The notes under the pieces: model-generated
Seen by the model: the letters and a program-made list of their open reading frames with translations, nothing else
What the model was told of the DNA's origin: nothing
The model's database searches: none
Part shown: positions 45,337-57,738 of the stretch, one piece after another
How positions within the stretch are numbered: position 1 is the stretch's first letter
How the letters are laid out: every line of letters starts with the position of its first letter
Position numbers and translations under genes: made by a program
Source of the DNA: Chrysopilus asiliformis
Taxonomy: Eukaryota; Arthropoda; Insecta; Diptera; Rhagionidae
Direction: 5' to 3'
Length of the DNA stretch: 64,000 nt
Assembly: GCA_964034945.1 (NCBI GenBank)
Contig: OZ035962.1
Coordinates: 112,117,234-112,181,233 of the forward strand

Positions 45337-47295
45337 CGTGTTTTCAGATGAGTTCAGAGTACTAGACTCTGAATTTCTGGTCCTTCTTTCGTATGTTTGA
45401 AATTGTGTTATTCAATATTGATGTATAGAAAAATTATGTCAAATCCTAAAAAATGGTCTGCATAAGAGTTTTCTTAAAATTTAAGAAAAAAAGACCCGAA
45501 ACCCTGTCTTCACATTAATCATTTTCTGTAAGATAAAAAAAAATTTTTTTAACATAAAATGTGATCAGTGGGGTTTATAAAATGCGTTACACTAACTTTC
45601 GCTTTTTCGAACTCGCTCCCCGCGTCGTCAGGCTTTCTTGCGATTTTAGTTTGAATTTTGTACCACGAGACACTACCGCAGTCCCACCCCTTACTCTCTC
45701 CACCCTGACAATTATGACGTATTTTGTTGATCAGTAAAATATTTTAATTCAACTGAATATTTTACAAAATTTGTGAAGTTTTGTTTCATAACACTCATCC
45801 ACTTGATAAAAACACTTCATGCTAAAATCTAATGGATAAATGGATGGATGGCGGTTTTGGTGGTTTAGTCGTCAAAAACTGAAAATTCGATTTCACAGTT
45901 GAACATTTATAGTTAGTCTGCTGAATTCCATAGTCAATTTCCGTAAATGTTTGTAACTCTCCAAAGCCTTTCGTTCGTTCGCTTTTTCCCCATTTCTATC
46001 TTTACTGGTAAATCATAAAAAGTTCAGTTGAAAATCAGTATTTACTTTGGAGTTTTTTTTTATGGACAAAAACCCTTTTCCTTACAGGGCATTACCAATT
46101 TTGATGTTTGTTTTCAAACTACTCCAATGAGATGTTTGCCTAAATACTCTTGCGCGTGGCTGCATATTAAAATTAGTGCTTGGTAAACACTTTAGACTGG
46201 GATGCCATCACTCAAGGAATTTCATGTAGTTTTAATGTAAAGAGCCATGACTGACGCGATGACATTTTTAACAAAGTTTTCTGAACTCTGAATCAGTAAT
46301 GACCACAGTGTAGTGAAATTTCGGTGACTTTCAACATCAACGTCAACGTCAACTTCAATGATGACTTTTGTGATTTTAAGAAAGGTTGTTTTTTTCCCAA
46401 AAGGGTTTTTTTTTACTTTGTTGCTTTCTTCAACGAAATTAACTTTTCTACTTGTTTAATGCCGTCGATGGCTAAGAACAAGAAAGTAAATCAATAGTTT
46501 CAAGTGACATTGAAACATTGTAACTTAATCGGGCGGAAAGGGTATTCAAAGTCAGTAATCGATATCCCCATAGTGTTGTATACAGATTGATAGATTACTT
46601 AGATACTCATAGATGCAGTTAACTAAATGCGGTTTCTGGGGCGCATTCGCACACTTTCGTAGAATGGGATTATGTTTCATTCTATCGGCAAATCGGTGAC
46701 TGTCGCATTAGAGTCCAGCGGACTTTCTTCTTCGGGAGAACACCGAAAACGTAAAACGTTCATCGTCTATTAAACGAGTTATCTTTGAAATTTGTAAGGC
46801 TTTCATGTGTCATTGATTGACTCATAAATTTCCAAATGTTGTGTCCACGGATTCGCTTTTCCCCAATGGCCAATATGACATGTAGGAGATGTTTCCTGTG
46901 TGCCAATCGAAATTTCCGTAATCGGATAGAAATATAAAACGTTTTATTTCTGGGGACATTATAAAACGAGTCAAATTTTTCCACTGAAAGGAAATTGAAA
47001 CAGCGATTGGAAAAACTTTAAAGATCGAATATCACGAAATTCAAATTTTCGTCATATTAAAGTTATGTGTAACTTGATTTGAATTTTAAGTGGATTTAAA
47101 CGATTTAAACTGTCGGTATTATTTTGAAGTATTCAGTTTTATTGGCGATTCCTTTGAGTATTATTGGCAATTTCATAAGCTTATCATCGAAGATCTTTAT
47201 TACTTTTTGTTAGTTAAATCCCAAATACTTGTAGTAAGCACTCTGTTAACGTTTGGGTTGTATAGATTCTACGAAAAAAGCGGTTCTTGAATTTT
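45337..47295. other. No recognised gene or repeat family
   Basis: AT-rich. A small 'caacgt' tandem occurs at about 46335-46352. No domain was found in short frames at 46760-46984 and 47090-47290. Confidence 0.35.
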
Positions 47296-47540
47296 TTTTA
47301 CTTTCCTCTTCTATAGAGGGAAAGTATTGTATTCATGACGGGGACCGAACCGGAAAAGGGGGGCGAATAGAAATCCGTTTCAGGCAAAATTATGAAGATA
47401 TCCGTGAATTTCTCTGTCGTTCTGTCCGTTTTACGTATCTTAAATAACTCGAGAACGCGTCGACCTACCGACTTCAAATTTTTTGTCGTGGTTTTCTATC
47501 AACTTTTGGAGAAGTAACGGGTACCTCCCATATATTTTTT
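47296..47540 (-). mobile_element. Family E repeat, copy E6, truncated by H1-d
   Basis: The terminal hairpin is at 47300-47325 (ACTTTCCTCT…AGAGGGAAAGT), then 'attgtattcatgacggggac', a GTCY block and 'acgtatcttaaataactcga', the uninterrupted sequence used to read the I1 insertion site in E2. It ends where H1-d begins. Confidence 0.65.
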
Positions 47541-48347
47541 ATACCCGTATGGCAGTGGTTTCCAAACTTTATTTTACCACGGCTCCCTTAAAAATAATTG
47601 ATCATATGGCGCCTCTCTTCCATAGGGTAGCATCAGCAGCATAGTAGTTAATATGTACCTATATGTTACGTATTGTATTAGCTGCAGGTGCACTTTTTTT
47701 TGTCAATACTGGCTAATATTCGCGCCTCCCCTTAGACTAGTCCACGCCTCCCAGTTTGGAAAACGCTGCCGTATGGTATGGTGAAACCAAAAGGTATATT
47801 AACTTTGCCTTACCGTTTGTAACGCCAAGATCCTGTCATCACACACAAAAATGAATTACACCAGTATGTTTAGAATGATAAAAATAATAAATTTTTGCAT
47901 GTCCGTCTGTCTGTCCGTCCGTCCGTCTGTCCGTCCGTCTGTCCGTCTGTGGCGCGGATTGCGGGCGCACGGATTGAGCTACAGACTTGCCATTTTGAGC
48001 AGATCCGTTTTTTCGTAAAATGCGAGGCTAAGTTCGTTAATGGGCAAAAATGGACCATTAGGGGGGTACCCCCCATACGAACGAAAACTTTTTTTTCTGA
48101 ATATCTCAAAAACGGTGCATCTTATCAAAAAACTGCAGGAATAAAAGTTATTTAGGATATGATTCTAGAGGATATGATTCTAAAACTCCCATACATCAAA
48201 ATCCGATTGGAATAAATTTTAAAAAATCTTATTGGAAAGTTTGACTTCAAAGTGGAATTTTGGTACAACTGTTCGAATTTTGATACGAATATCACCATAC
48301 GGGTTTTCAATAATTGCCAGATTGGCAATAATAGCTTTTGTTATGTT
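47541..48347 (+). mobile_element. Family H1 element, copy d, split by a hAT-like MITE
   Basis: ATACCCGTATGG at 47541 is interrupted by a 216-bp insertion. H1 resumes with 'tatggtgaaaccaaaaggta', a GTCY block at 47901-47950, 'gacttgccattttgagcaga', the inverted repeat at about 48292-48304, the stem-loop ATTGCC-AGATT-GGCAAT and the tail ending 48347. A short tandem 'aggatatgattctagaggat' occurs near 48155-48180. Confidence 0.8.
47553..47768. mobile_element. 216-bp hAT-like MITE nested in H1-d
   Basis: The ends CAGTGGTTTCCAAACT and (inverted) CAGCGTTTTCCAAACT match the common hAT end pattern. CCGTATGG is duplicated exactly on both sides (47545-47552 and 47769-47776), the 8-bp duplication typical of hAT elements. 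No coding sequence. Confidence 0.9.
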
Positions 48348-48740
48348 CTATCTCTAACGGTACTCAAGAAAAAAATTGAGAAAAATCAGCCTTTTGAAAA
48401 TCTTTCGAAAACTATGCATTTTTATGAAAAAATGTATGCAATAAAATTTATAGGAAATAAAATTTTCTTCAATTTTCTAACGGTTCTTAACATATTTCAA
48501 AAAAATTAGGTTTTTTCGAAAATTTCTCGGAAGCTATAACAAAATTCAAAGAAAATAATATTTCCTGCAATTTTTTCCTTCAATAGATTTTACATACCTT
48601 TAACGGCTCTCGAGATGTTTGGGAAAAACCATTATTTTTCACACATTTTTTCCGAAACTAAATATTGCAGAGGAAAGTTTTGTGTTGATCGCAACTGATA
48701 TTTTTTTTACAATTTTCGGGCTATAGGTCATATTTATATA
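48348..48740 (-). mobile_element. Family Q repeat, copy Q3
   Basis: Reverse copy: 'ccgaaactaaatattgcaga' then 'ggaaagttttgtgttgatcg' and 'caactgatattttttt' match Q2 and Q1. The left limit is set by H1-d and is uncertain. Confidence 0.55.
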
Positions 48741-48742
48741 TG

Positions 48743-49527
48743 CACTGTAGAAAATGAATTTGAATTTAAACCGAAAAATGGGGTTAAAACGGGGTAAATT
48801 TGCAAAAACGTCGTAAAATTTCGAAAAAAAAATCAGAATTTAGCTCGCACACCAATTAAGTTGTAAAATCACCCAAAAAACATTAATCTTACACTAGAAA
48901 TAGGGTAATTTTAAACCTTGCGTAAAATTTCGACCAATATTCGTATTTTTACTCTCATTTTGGTGTAAAAACACGCTCGCAGGGTATTTTTGCATTATTG
49001 TACGGACAATTTAACCTTAACATTATAATTCGCATAAGGTTTGTGGCATCGGAGTATAAATACTCCAATCGAGTTTTACTCTACCAAAATCCTGTGTGGC
49101 GCCTGCCACATGGCAGACATGCCCGGGAAATTTGGATGTGAAAACATCCGCAAAAATAATATAATATTTTTGTTTTTGCAGACCGTATAAGCCGAGAAAT
49201 TCTAATACCATTTTCGGTGTAATTTTAAACAAAAAATGTCGTAAAATTACACCTTTAAGACGCGGTTTTGCTACCAAATAGGAGGAAAATTACAACAAAA
49301 ATGTGGTAATTTTAAACATCCATGTCGTAAAATTACACCCGTATTGTACGTTTACTTCTTATTTAGCTTAAAGTTCCCCCGTAAAAGAGGCTTTTGTACG
49401 CCACAAAATGAGTAAAAATGCATAGCTTTTAAGCCATTACGACTCGGTGTAATTTCACCCCTATTATCGTAGGAAAATGGTTTCCTACGATAATAGGGGT
49501 AAAATTACAATAAAATTTTCTAGAGTG
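48743..49527. mobile_element. 785-bp CACT-ended TIR element rich in GTAAAATTACAC words
   Basis: The ends CACTGTAGAAAAT and (inverted) CACTCTAGAAAAT match, with TG outside both ends. The interior has many short words of the form GTAAAATTACAC or its complement, and a perfect hairpin at 49458-49500 (CCCCTATTATCGTAGGAAA and its inverse). No coding sequence. The ends resemble those of the CACTCAG MITEs, suggesting a related transposase. Confidence 0.7.
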
Positions 49528-49529
49528 TG

Positions 49530-51112
49530 GGTGATAAAAATAATAAAACAAAAATGAAATGCCCACCCACATTTCATATGTAAAAAATATAAATTAAGTC
49601 CAGAAATTATGTCTTTAATGTAGGCAGTGACAACATAATTACACTAAATAGGTATAATTTGAATTAGTAGACATCAAAAAAGAAAGTCTCAATCAAAATC
49701 TTTTGGTTTTTTGGCAATTTTTAAAGCAGTCTTCAATCGGATTATTCAAACAGATACAATCTAAATTTTATTGATTCCGTGAGCATTCATGAATTTTATT
49801 TAAATATCAAAAACCGTCATACTTAAATTCGCATTGTAAATTGATATGCTAATATAATGCCGCTTTCATTCGGTCACAAGTTGGTTAACTTTGATGTATA
49901 ATTTCCGTTTATTTGTAATTTGAGCTCAATGCAAGCGATTTGTAAGCGATTCAAGGCTAAACTTAATACGTTTAGAAAATTAGAAAATTCGGTTAAGGTG
50001 TCAAAGTTCAAGTAAAAGAAAATTGAGACACGTCCGTTTTTAACATCCGACTTTTGAAGCACTAAATTGCATTTAATGTACCCTGGGTGAGTAAGCTTAA
50101 CGATTCTGTTTCGTTGCCAGTAATAGGATTATGTACTCAACGGGCTGCATATTTTTGCCTTTTTTATTATTTCCCCGAATAGAAAATCGATATCAATGTA
50201 TGACAAAAACAAAACGAAAAACACTGAAATAGAGTGAAGTTGTAGAAAAGACGAAAAACCACCACGAAGGGTATTTAGCGGCTTACCGCAACGGAATAAC
50301 AACCAATGTTGCCAAATAAAAAAAAACGAGAAACAGTATTAATACTTTGTAGATCCGGCATAGAGAAAATACAATGAAATCCAACCCATAGACAAAAGCA
50401 ATCCACCATCAGACCCCCCTAATAGAACCCGATAGACATGCGGAAAAACAAAGTAGCATGGAAATAGTCTTAAAGTAATGTAACAACATTAAAATTGAGA
50501 AAAATTCCCATCTGAACTTTTTGTTGTAACAAGTGCTGTGCGGGATGAACGCTAGCGACGCCTGAGACGTGCAAAAAATTTCAAATACGGAGAAATGTTC
50601 TTCGTGGTCGACGCGACACTATTGAAAAGGAGCCAAAGGTGTCTCGTAAAAACGGAACGCAGATGTCTTTTAGTATTTTTGTATTATGTGCAAGATCCAT
50701 TCACGTGCGATAAGATATGATATAAAATGTAATTCCATTGCGAACATTAGTGAATGTCCTTGTTGTAATCTCGCTTCCTTAAAGTTTCAATTTCCGGAAA
50801 TTTATGAATAAAATTCTCTACTATTTCGCAATACTGATCTTTTGGTATGGATTTTTAAAGCTTTAGTTGAACTTTTGTTTAAACGTGAATTTTGCCACTC
50901 CTCTCCTCACCTATGTCTTGTTTTTATGGGGATTTTTGACTTGAACTTTGTACCTTCCGTCACACCACAGGCCCCGTTTCAACAAATATATGCATTTTAT
51001 GGGCACCCTCTTTGAAGCAAAAAAATCTTTATTGACACCTCCAAATTCCAGGTGGTTTGTTATAAACAGTTGAAATTTGGTACGATCTACACTACAGGCA
51101 TTCCAGGCAGTT
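49530..51112. other. No recognised gene or repeat family
   Basis: AT-rich. Frames at 49874-50062 and 50911-51126 have no recognisable domain. Confidence 0.35.
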
Positions 51113-51741
51113 GGGTGGTAATTCACGTCTCGGAATACCTACGGCAATCCCGAAAACTGAACTTTTGTCCCGGATTACTCAATTTAGTGATATAATTTTT
51201 CAAACTCTAAAAAAACGATCACTAAATATGCTAAAAAGAACTCAACTTTGACTGGGGGTTGCTGTAAATCACAATTTTTCACCTGCGGCACATTTTTTCA
51301 AGATTTTTCCACAAAGGATGCATGAACCTGCGGCGCATTTTTTAACAATTTCTCACAAAAGTACTTTTACAATACCTGTTGCCATTATTTTTAGAACGAA
51401 AAGACCGCAAAAAAATCAAATTAAATTTTGCTTGGGACTTCGTAGCTTGTGGTTTAATCTAAGCGCCGCATACTGTTTCAAATATTTCACCTGCGGCGCA
51501 CATTTCTTATTTATTTTTAATTGCTTTTCATCTAAATAAAGATTTGTTGTCTATGCACTTACCAAGCAACCAGATAAGGCATAATGCCTTATATTAGGGC
51601 GTGGTGTCTTAAAATTGGTCGTTTTTTAAGACATCACGCCCTAATCTAAGGCATTATGCCTTATCTGGTTGCTTGGGTTTTGTTGTTTCATTTGTGTTCC
51701 GTTTTAGCCATCCACATCGCCCAAAAATTATTGTTACCCTA
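51113..51741 (+). mobile_element. Family R element, copy R3, carrying a large hairpin
   Basis: The left end 'gggtggtaattcacgtctcg' and right end 'attgttaccct' are diverged forms of the R ends. The interior has 'cttttgtcccggattactca' and repeated 'cacctgcggc(a/g)cattttt' units at about 51281, 51328 and 51487. The hairpin at 51562-51676 interrupts the family sequence before 'gtgttccgttttagcc'. Confidence 0.6.
51562..51676. repeat. 115-bp near-perfect hairpin
   Basis: Two arms of about 50 bp (starting CCAAGCAACCAGATAAGGCA) are reverse complements with few mismatches around a short loop near 'ttggtcg'. Each arm itself contains the near-palindrome AAGGCATAATGCCTT. No obvious target duplication. 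It may be a small foldback transposon inside R3, or could be transcribed as a long hairpin RNA. Confidence 0.85.
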
Positions 51742-52015
51742 ATTATAAGCATATGCTCATTTATGTGGAAGCGGCCCAATGGTCAGTGGTTTTTGGTTCG
51801 GTTCGAAAAATCGGCTTGCATCTCTGATTCTCTGATTCTCTGATTTTTGATATTCCAAATATTCTGCCAAAATTTTAACAGTGTTAAACGGAAACATTTT
51901 TTTGAATCAGTCGAATTGTTACCAAATCACTTCAGAATTTTAAAATTTGATTATCATAAAAAAAAATTCTAGAATCTTTAGTTGAAAAAGATGCAGCAGA
52001 TAAAATACAATAAAA
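51742..52015. other. Unassigned spacer with short tandem
   Basis: 'tctgattc' repeats about three times at 51825-51845. No gene. Confidence 0.4.
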
Positions 52016-52619
52016 AACATAACAAAAGCTATAATTGCCAATCTGGCAATCATTGGAGACCCGTATGGTGATATTCGTATCAAAATTCGAACAGTTGTAC
52101 CAAAATTCCACTTTAGTCAAACTTTCCAATAAGATTTTTTTAAATTTATTCCAATCGGATTTTGATGTATGGAAGTTTTATGTAGAATAATATCCTAAAT
52201 AACTTTTGTTCTTGCTCTTTTTTGATAAGATGCACAGTTTTTGAGATATTCACAAAAACCGTTTTCGTTCGTATGGGGGGTACCCCCCCTAATGGTCCAT
52301 TTTTGCCCATTAACAAACTTAGCCTCGCATTTTACGAAAAACGGATCTGCGCAAAATTTCAAGTCTCTAGCTCAATCCGTGCGCCCGCAATCCGCGCCAC
52401 AGACAGACGGACAGACAGACTGACAGACAGACTGACAGACAGACTGACAGACAAACGGACAGACGGACAGACGGACGGACGGACGGACATGCAGAAATTA
52501 ATTATTTTTATCATTCTAAACACACTGGTGTAATTCATTTTTATGTGTGATGACGGGATCTTGGCGTTACAAACGGTAAGGCAAATTTAATATACCCTTT
52601 GGTTTCACCATACGGGTAT
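52016..52619 (-). mobile_element. Family H1 element, copy e
   Basis: Right end (element 5') ATACCCGTATGGTGA at 52605-52619, GTCY block of 90 bp at 52399-52488, 'caagtctctagctcaatccg', left inverted repeat from about 52060, stem-loop and AACATAAC tail at 52016. Closest to H1-a in sequence. Frames through the GTCY block are artefacts. Confidence 0.8.
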
Positions 52620-54601
52620 AATCACAAAATTCTATGCAAGTACATAGTCATTTCACAACTAACCAAAAAAAATCCTCCTTTAGGAAGCGTAATTACCGAA
52701 AATTCAATAAAAAATCAATTTTTATCTATTTTATGAGCATAGAACAAATTTTATTATTCAAAATTGATATTGAATATGTTAACTGAAAAAACAACATAGA
52801 ATATTGCTTTTATTATGCCTTATGAATTTGAAAAAAATTCAAATTAACTCGATCTGGTGAATATCTTAAGAAATTCTTTCTTATGTTGCCCTATACGTTT
52901 TATGTTCTCATGATGTTGGCCTGCAGTTGCAATGTGCTGTCGGTTGAACTCTTTTTCACATGACTTTGTCGATTTCTTGTATGTGAATGTAACCAGAAGT
53001 ACAAGCGGTTTGATTAGATAAGTTATCATGGACGAGCCTAATGGGTCTATAAAACAACTTTGTTGGATGAACTTGAAATAAATTTTCAATTTCGGCACTT
53101 AAAACAAATCCGACATTGAACAGGCACACCAATGAATTAACACGTAGAGGAATAATATTTTTTTTTATATTTAGTAGGTTTGTGTTTCTGAGTTCTTATT
53201 GTCAATAGGGTAAAGAGGGAAACGAAAACGAAATTAATTTATTCTAAAGGTTCATAAAAATCTAAAATAAATTTAAAAAAATCCAGTGTTTTTTCTGTTG
53301 AAAAATAAATTCTAATTGACCAACAAGTCTGTCTGCTACATTTGCCAAAAATCTTATTGAAATTTAAAAAATAAAATCTGTAAATATTTAATTTCTCTTC
53401 TGCGTGCCTTTTAAATCATTCCTATTTCTAAGTAAATAAAAGAAAGAAGATATTTATTTTCTTTGTTTTTTTTTCTTCTGAGGAAATCTTGGAAATTATT
53501 ATTTACATGTTTTTAATGAGTTTTTAAACAATTCCCATTATTATTCAGAGTTTTCTAGCGAAAAATTGTGCTCTCAATGTTTAAGGGCCTCAATCAAGTA
53601 ATTTCACTTGCAAGTGCATTACAGGTCATGTAAAACGTATAAAATGCATTCACAAAATAGCTTCAGAATTTTTGGCATAACAATGAAATGGGTCAAAATT
53701 CTATAAAGTGATGGCACGAGAAGCACATCCTCAAGCATTCCAACATTATTCCTCTCTATCACAATCCTAGGTCCTTGCATTGCTTCTAGGATTCTTAGCT
53801 GTAGCTTCTGGGTAGATTTATGGTAGGAAGACTACCTGCATTATACCAACGAGCATAAAAGTGTTCTCAGACACCATTCAACGAGAAAAACATTCGAAAT
53901 ACACATACTCAGCGGCATGAATGAATGATAAGAAAATTCAAGAAGTCTCCGGCATAAGAAAAATATAAATTTGTAACATTTTCTTCCATTATTTGCCATA
54001 TGAGTGTGTACGAGAGTAGTTTTTTTTATTATAATGTGCTAGAGTATACGAATAAAATTCTCTGAAACAAAAGTATTCATTCATATGTTATGACGGTGAC
54101 GACAAAACGATTTTCATATGGAACATCCTTCACGTTGGTGGAATAAAACACTTTCCAGCTGTAAATTTCATTAAAAAATTTCCAGTGCCACTAGTTTTCG
54201 TTTCGTCTATCTGTACCTATGCTCACATATGCGACAAAAAGATTTAAATTTATTATTTGCTTGCTGTGCACACATTTTAGAGCGTTTTCACATTTGCGAC
54301 TGAGATTCAACATAATTAAGATTTAATATGATGGAGGGATTTCATATGAAAAGATGTGTGTTATTAGGTAGGTACTCTACAGTACACCATAATTTTTCCA
54401 TTTAGCATATAAACATTTTGTTGCAGTTCATACAAAGTTCTTATAGTTGTCGTAATGTAAAAGCATCTGCATCCATTCAAATGACGTCTCTTTCAACAAA
54501 ATGTCAAACAAAATGTTTAAACATTTTTGTGTGGAAAATTTAGTTTATTATTTGAAACTTAAATACTTGGAAAAAAGTATTTTATACACCTAAAAAAAAT
54601 T
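52620..54601. other. No recognised gene or repeat family
   Basis: AT-rich unassigned sequence. The frame at 52844-53098 (minus) has no recognisable domain. Confidence 0.35.
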
Positions 54602-54603
54602 TA

Positions 54604-55170
54604 CACTCAGGAAAATAATATAGCTGATCCAAATCAACTTTTTGATAATTCAACTCTGGCCTGCACTCAGAAAAATGGAGGCTTACTCGACGACCTACAT
54701 ACGGCGTAATTGGCCTCGGGCAGGCGCGCGTTCGCCTGCATGTGGGAAAGTAAAACTTGCGTTGACCTGTGACCGGAAAAATTCTGAAATTAAGCCACCA
54801 GCAGGTGAAGTAGGGCATTGGGAGCTGCACGGTTTGACCTTAGATAGGTTAACTCTGACCGCTAGCTGGCTTACAGACACCTCTGTAAGGTCAGAGTTAA
54901 CCTGACAAAAAGTTGACCTGGACATTTTTCTGAGTGTGTTGCAGGCACACTGCGTTATCCACTATATGACATTACATCGTCGACATACCTCTCTCAGGTC
55001 AACCCATGCAACTTCTTACACCCTACTATACTTGCTGCAAGTTTAATTTTTAAATTTCTCCCGCCACAAGTTGACACACTTTTACTTCTCCTAACGCAGG
55101 TGAACGCGCGCCTAGCATAGGCTAAACTTTTCTACAAGAAGCCAATTACAATTTATTTTTTTTGCGAAAA
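54604..55170 (-). mobile_element. Old CACTCAG MITE, copy M5, split by M4
   Basis: The left end 'cactcaggaaaata' and then 'tcaactttttgataattcaa' are diverged M-family sequence in reverse orientation. After M4 it continues with 'atatgacattacatcgtcga', 'aggtcaacccatgcaacttc' and 'caggtgaacgcgcgcctagc', aligning with M3. The right end is eroded and approximate. Confidence 0.75.
54664..54936 (+). mobile_element. CACTCAG MITE, copy M4, nested in M5
   Basis: Full-length ends, flanked by TG on both sides. Very similar to M2, and much less diverged than its M5 host, so it inserted into an older copy of its own family. Confidence 0.9.
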
Positions 55171-55191
55171 GTTCCAAAGCCGCTTTAAATT

Positions 55192-55438
55192 GAGGCGTTA
55201 AAAGCTAGAGTGGACCAAGCCACATAATCGAGTTTTTGAAGCTTTTCCACTTTTGTACTATTATTGACTGTAAATTTTTGGAAAAAAAAATTTCTGTGGA
55301 CTTTATTACTCAATGTGGAAATGTTCTTTTGTGCATCCAAACATTTTTATCTAAAAACTCACTCGCAATAGTGATTCAAACACAAAAAAAATCACGATTT
55401 CGACATGTGGGTTGGTCCACTCTAGCTTTTAACGCCTC
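55192..55438. mobile_element. GAGGCG MITE, copy 2
   Basis: Same TIRs as copy 1 and only a handful of base differences over 246 bp. AATT flanks both sides as the 4-bp duplication. No coding sequence. Confidence 0.9.
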
Positions 55439-55563
55439 AATTAAAAACGTGCCTAACTTCTTTTTCTTCTTATTCGGGGCTACACCCGGTTTTCCTGGCA
55501 CATTGTATCTCGCCAGAGGTCTCGCTCGCGTGCCGATGTCCTCCAGTTTTGCATCATTATTAA

Positions 55564-56067
55564 GGCGACCATACGTCCCAGATAAGTCGAAAGAGTCCCG
55601 GAACCAAAAAAAAGTGTCCAAAATTTAGTCTCGGAAACTAAAATTTTATTTCGGATTTTTCGATTGAGTTTTAATAATTTAATAAACGACATACAAAACA
55701 ATCACTAAATAAGCACAACCAACTCTACTTTGAGTGGAGGCTATTGATCATTACTTTTTTTTGCCTGCGGCGCAATTTTTCAGCGATTTTTCCGAAAGGG
55801 CGAATGTGTCTTGAAAAATTTAGCATGGGGTGCATTTTTATTTATTGGAATTTTTATAATTTCCGTTGCAAATCTTCATGAATTACTTAATTGTTTTCTT
55901 GATACTTTGTAGCTCTTGTTTTAAATAATTGCGCCTCATAATGTCTAAAAAATGTTACCTGTGGCACACTCATTATTTCGTTAGTGTTCCGTTTTAACTA
56001 TCCTTCTACCCCAACCGCCCAACGCTCATCTTTTTCCGGATTCACCCAAAATAAATATGGTCACGCC
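55564..56067. mobile_element. Family R element, copy R4
   Basis: The ends GGCGACCATACG and (inverted) GGCGTGACCATAT match. The interior has 'gtctcggaaactaaaatttt', 'ttgcctgcggcgcaattttt' and 'gtgttccgttttaac', as in R3. No coding sequence. Confidence 0.7.
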
Positions 56068-57738
56068 TGCTTCTTAAATTCGGCTTCACAAAAATATAAT
56101 TCATGACAACATAAAAAAAATGGTTTAGGAAAATATCTTAACATATTTTTTGAAGAATTTCAATCGGTATTGGCTTCAAAAAATAAATAAGAACCAAATC
56201 AAATTTCGAAGCCTCCCAAAGTTTTTTTTTTTTTCGGGATTGAATAAATTTCAAGCACGTCTTGTAAAATATAACATATTTCTGTAGTTTCGTGTGTCAG
56301 GAATATCTCAAAATTCCGAAAATATATCTATATTAATACATTTTGAAAAGAAAAAAAAAATAATAATTTTATTGGTATTGGAAATTGATATCGTGCCAAT
56401 ATTTTTGTTATCTTTAGTTTGCTTCTTATCAAAGTAAATAAAATCACAAGAGTAAACAGTAGAAGAGATTCGTTTATCTGACGTGTACTACAACACTAAA
56501 TTTCCTTAGGTGTGGTCAATCTCGGAATATTGCTCCCATGGTAGAACCTATAAATTTATCGATTTTACCTGATACCGAAAAGGCCATCGATAAATTAGAA
56601 ACCGTCTGCAGAAAAGGTTTCATGATATTCTCTGTGAAATCTTAAATCTTGCAGTAGGAGTTCAAACAGACTGAAGAATTTCTTGCCACTTGGTGATAGT
56701 AGAAATTCCTTAACTCTTTAATATTTTAAGGGAATGATTCGAATTTCATCGTAGTCAATTATTGTCACCGAAATTGAGTTTATCTGGCACTTAATCTTTC
56801 AGCACTTAAAATACTAGACTGCATTTTTCAATCGAAATTACTTCTTTCATTGCGTTGTGATAACAAGTAGTCAAAAATTCATATCTTAAGATTACATCTT
56901 TCCTTTTTTTCGTTTCCTGGTAATCCCGTGCTTCTATGAAGGTCGCTCATCTAGTAATTTTTTTTTTATGCTTTCTGGTGTTTGTTTTAATATTTCGTGA
57001 TGCATGGTGTGGCATTAATATATTTTATGACAAAAACACAAATTAATAGAAACCCTTAGGAAAATCCATAAATGAAATTTATGAGTCTTTTGTAAGTCGC
57101 TCAGTACGGATGCCACTAATAAATATCCCGTGGGGAAAGAATTTTAGTTTAACTAATTTGTAGTAATTGGAATTTCTCTTCACCACTATCTTGATTTAAA
57201 TTGAAAACGTATGACATCCTGTGCACGACGTGTTCATCTTAAAGTTTCCGAATGAGTTCACGAGTTCAAAGAAAAAGGGTTTTTTTTTGGGAGGCGACGA
57301 ACAACTATTGAACCGGATTAATAGTCAGGATTTAGGTGCAGTAATCTACCAATCATTTGAGTTTAAGGCGAAAGAGACATTTGGAAATTACCTTTTCGAG
57401 TTAGACACATAGAAGAGTGTCCCATCGGTGATATATTGACCAATTATTCGAGTTAGCAGCCATTGGACACCTCCTGTGGTTTGAAAGCGGAGAGAGAAAA
57501 TCAAAGATTAATGCACATCGATTGGTGTTTCTATTGATTTGATTTGGATTAAAACTTATAATTGGAGGTAACAGCTCTATCAAATTGACTCGGAAGAACT
57601 CAATCAAAGAATACCAACCACATTAATTTATAATCTTTATTGATTTTTGTTCATTTTTTTCTAAAGTTAAAACAAATGTTTAGAAAGTCGTTAAATATTT
57701 ATAGGTTCAAGGGTAGAACTTGTCCTTGCATGGGTTTT
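56068..57738. other. No recognised gene or repeat family
   Basis: AT-rich. Short frames at 57221-57412 and 57401-57607 have no domain that I recognise. Confidence 0.35.

Noticed and set aside
55236..55628. 130-codon ORF
   Set aside because: It starts inside the GAGGCG MITE and ends in R4; a chance join across two elements.
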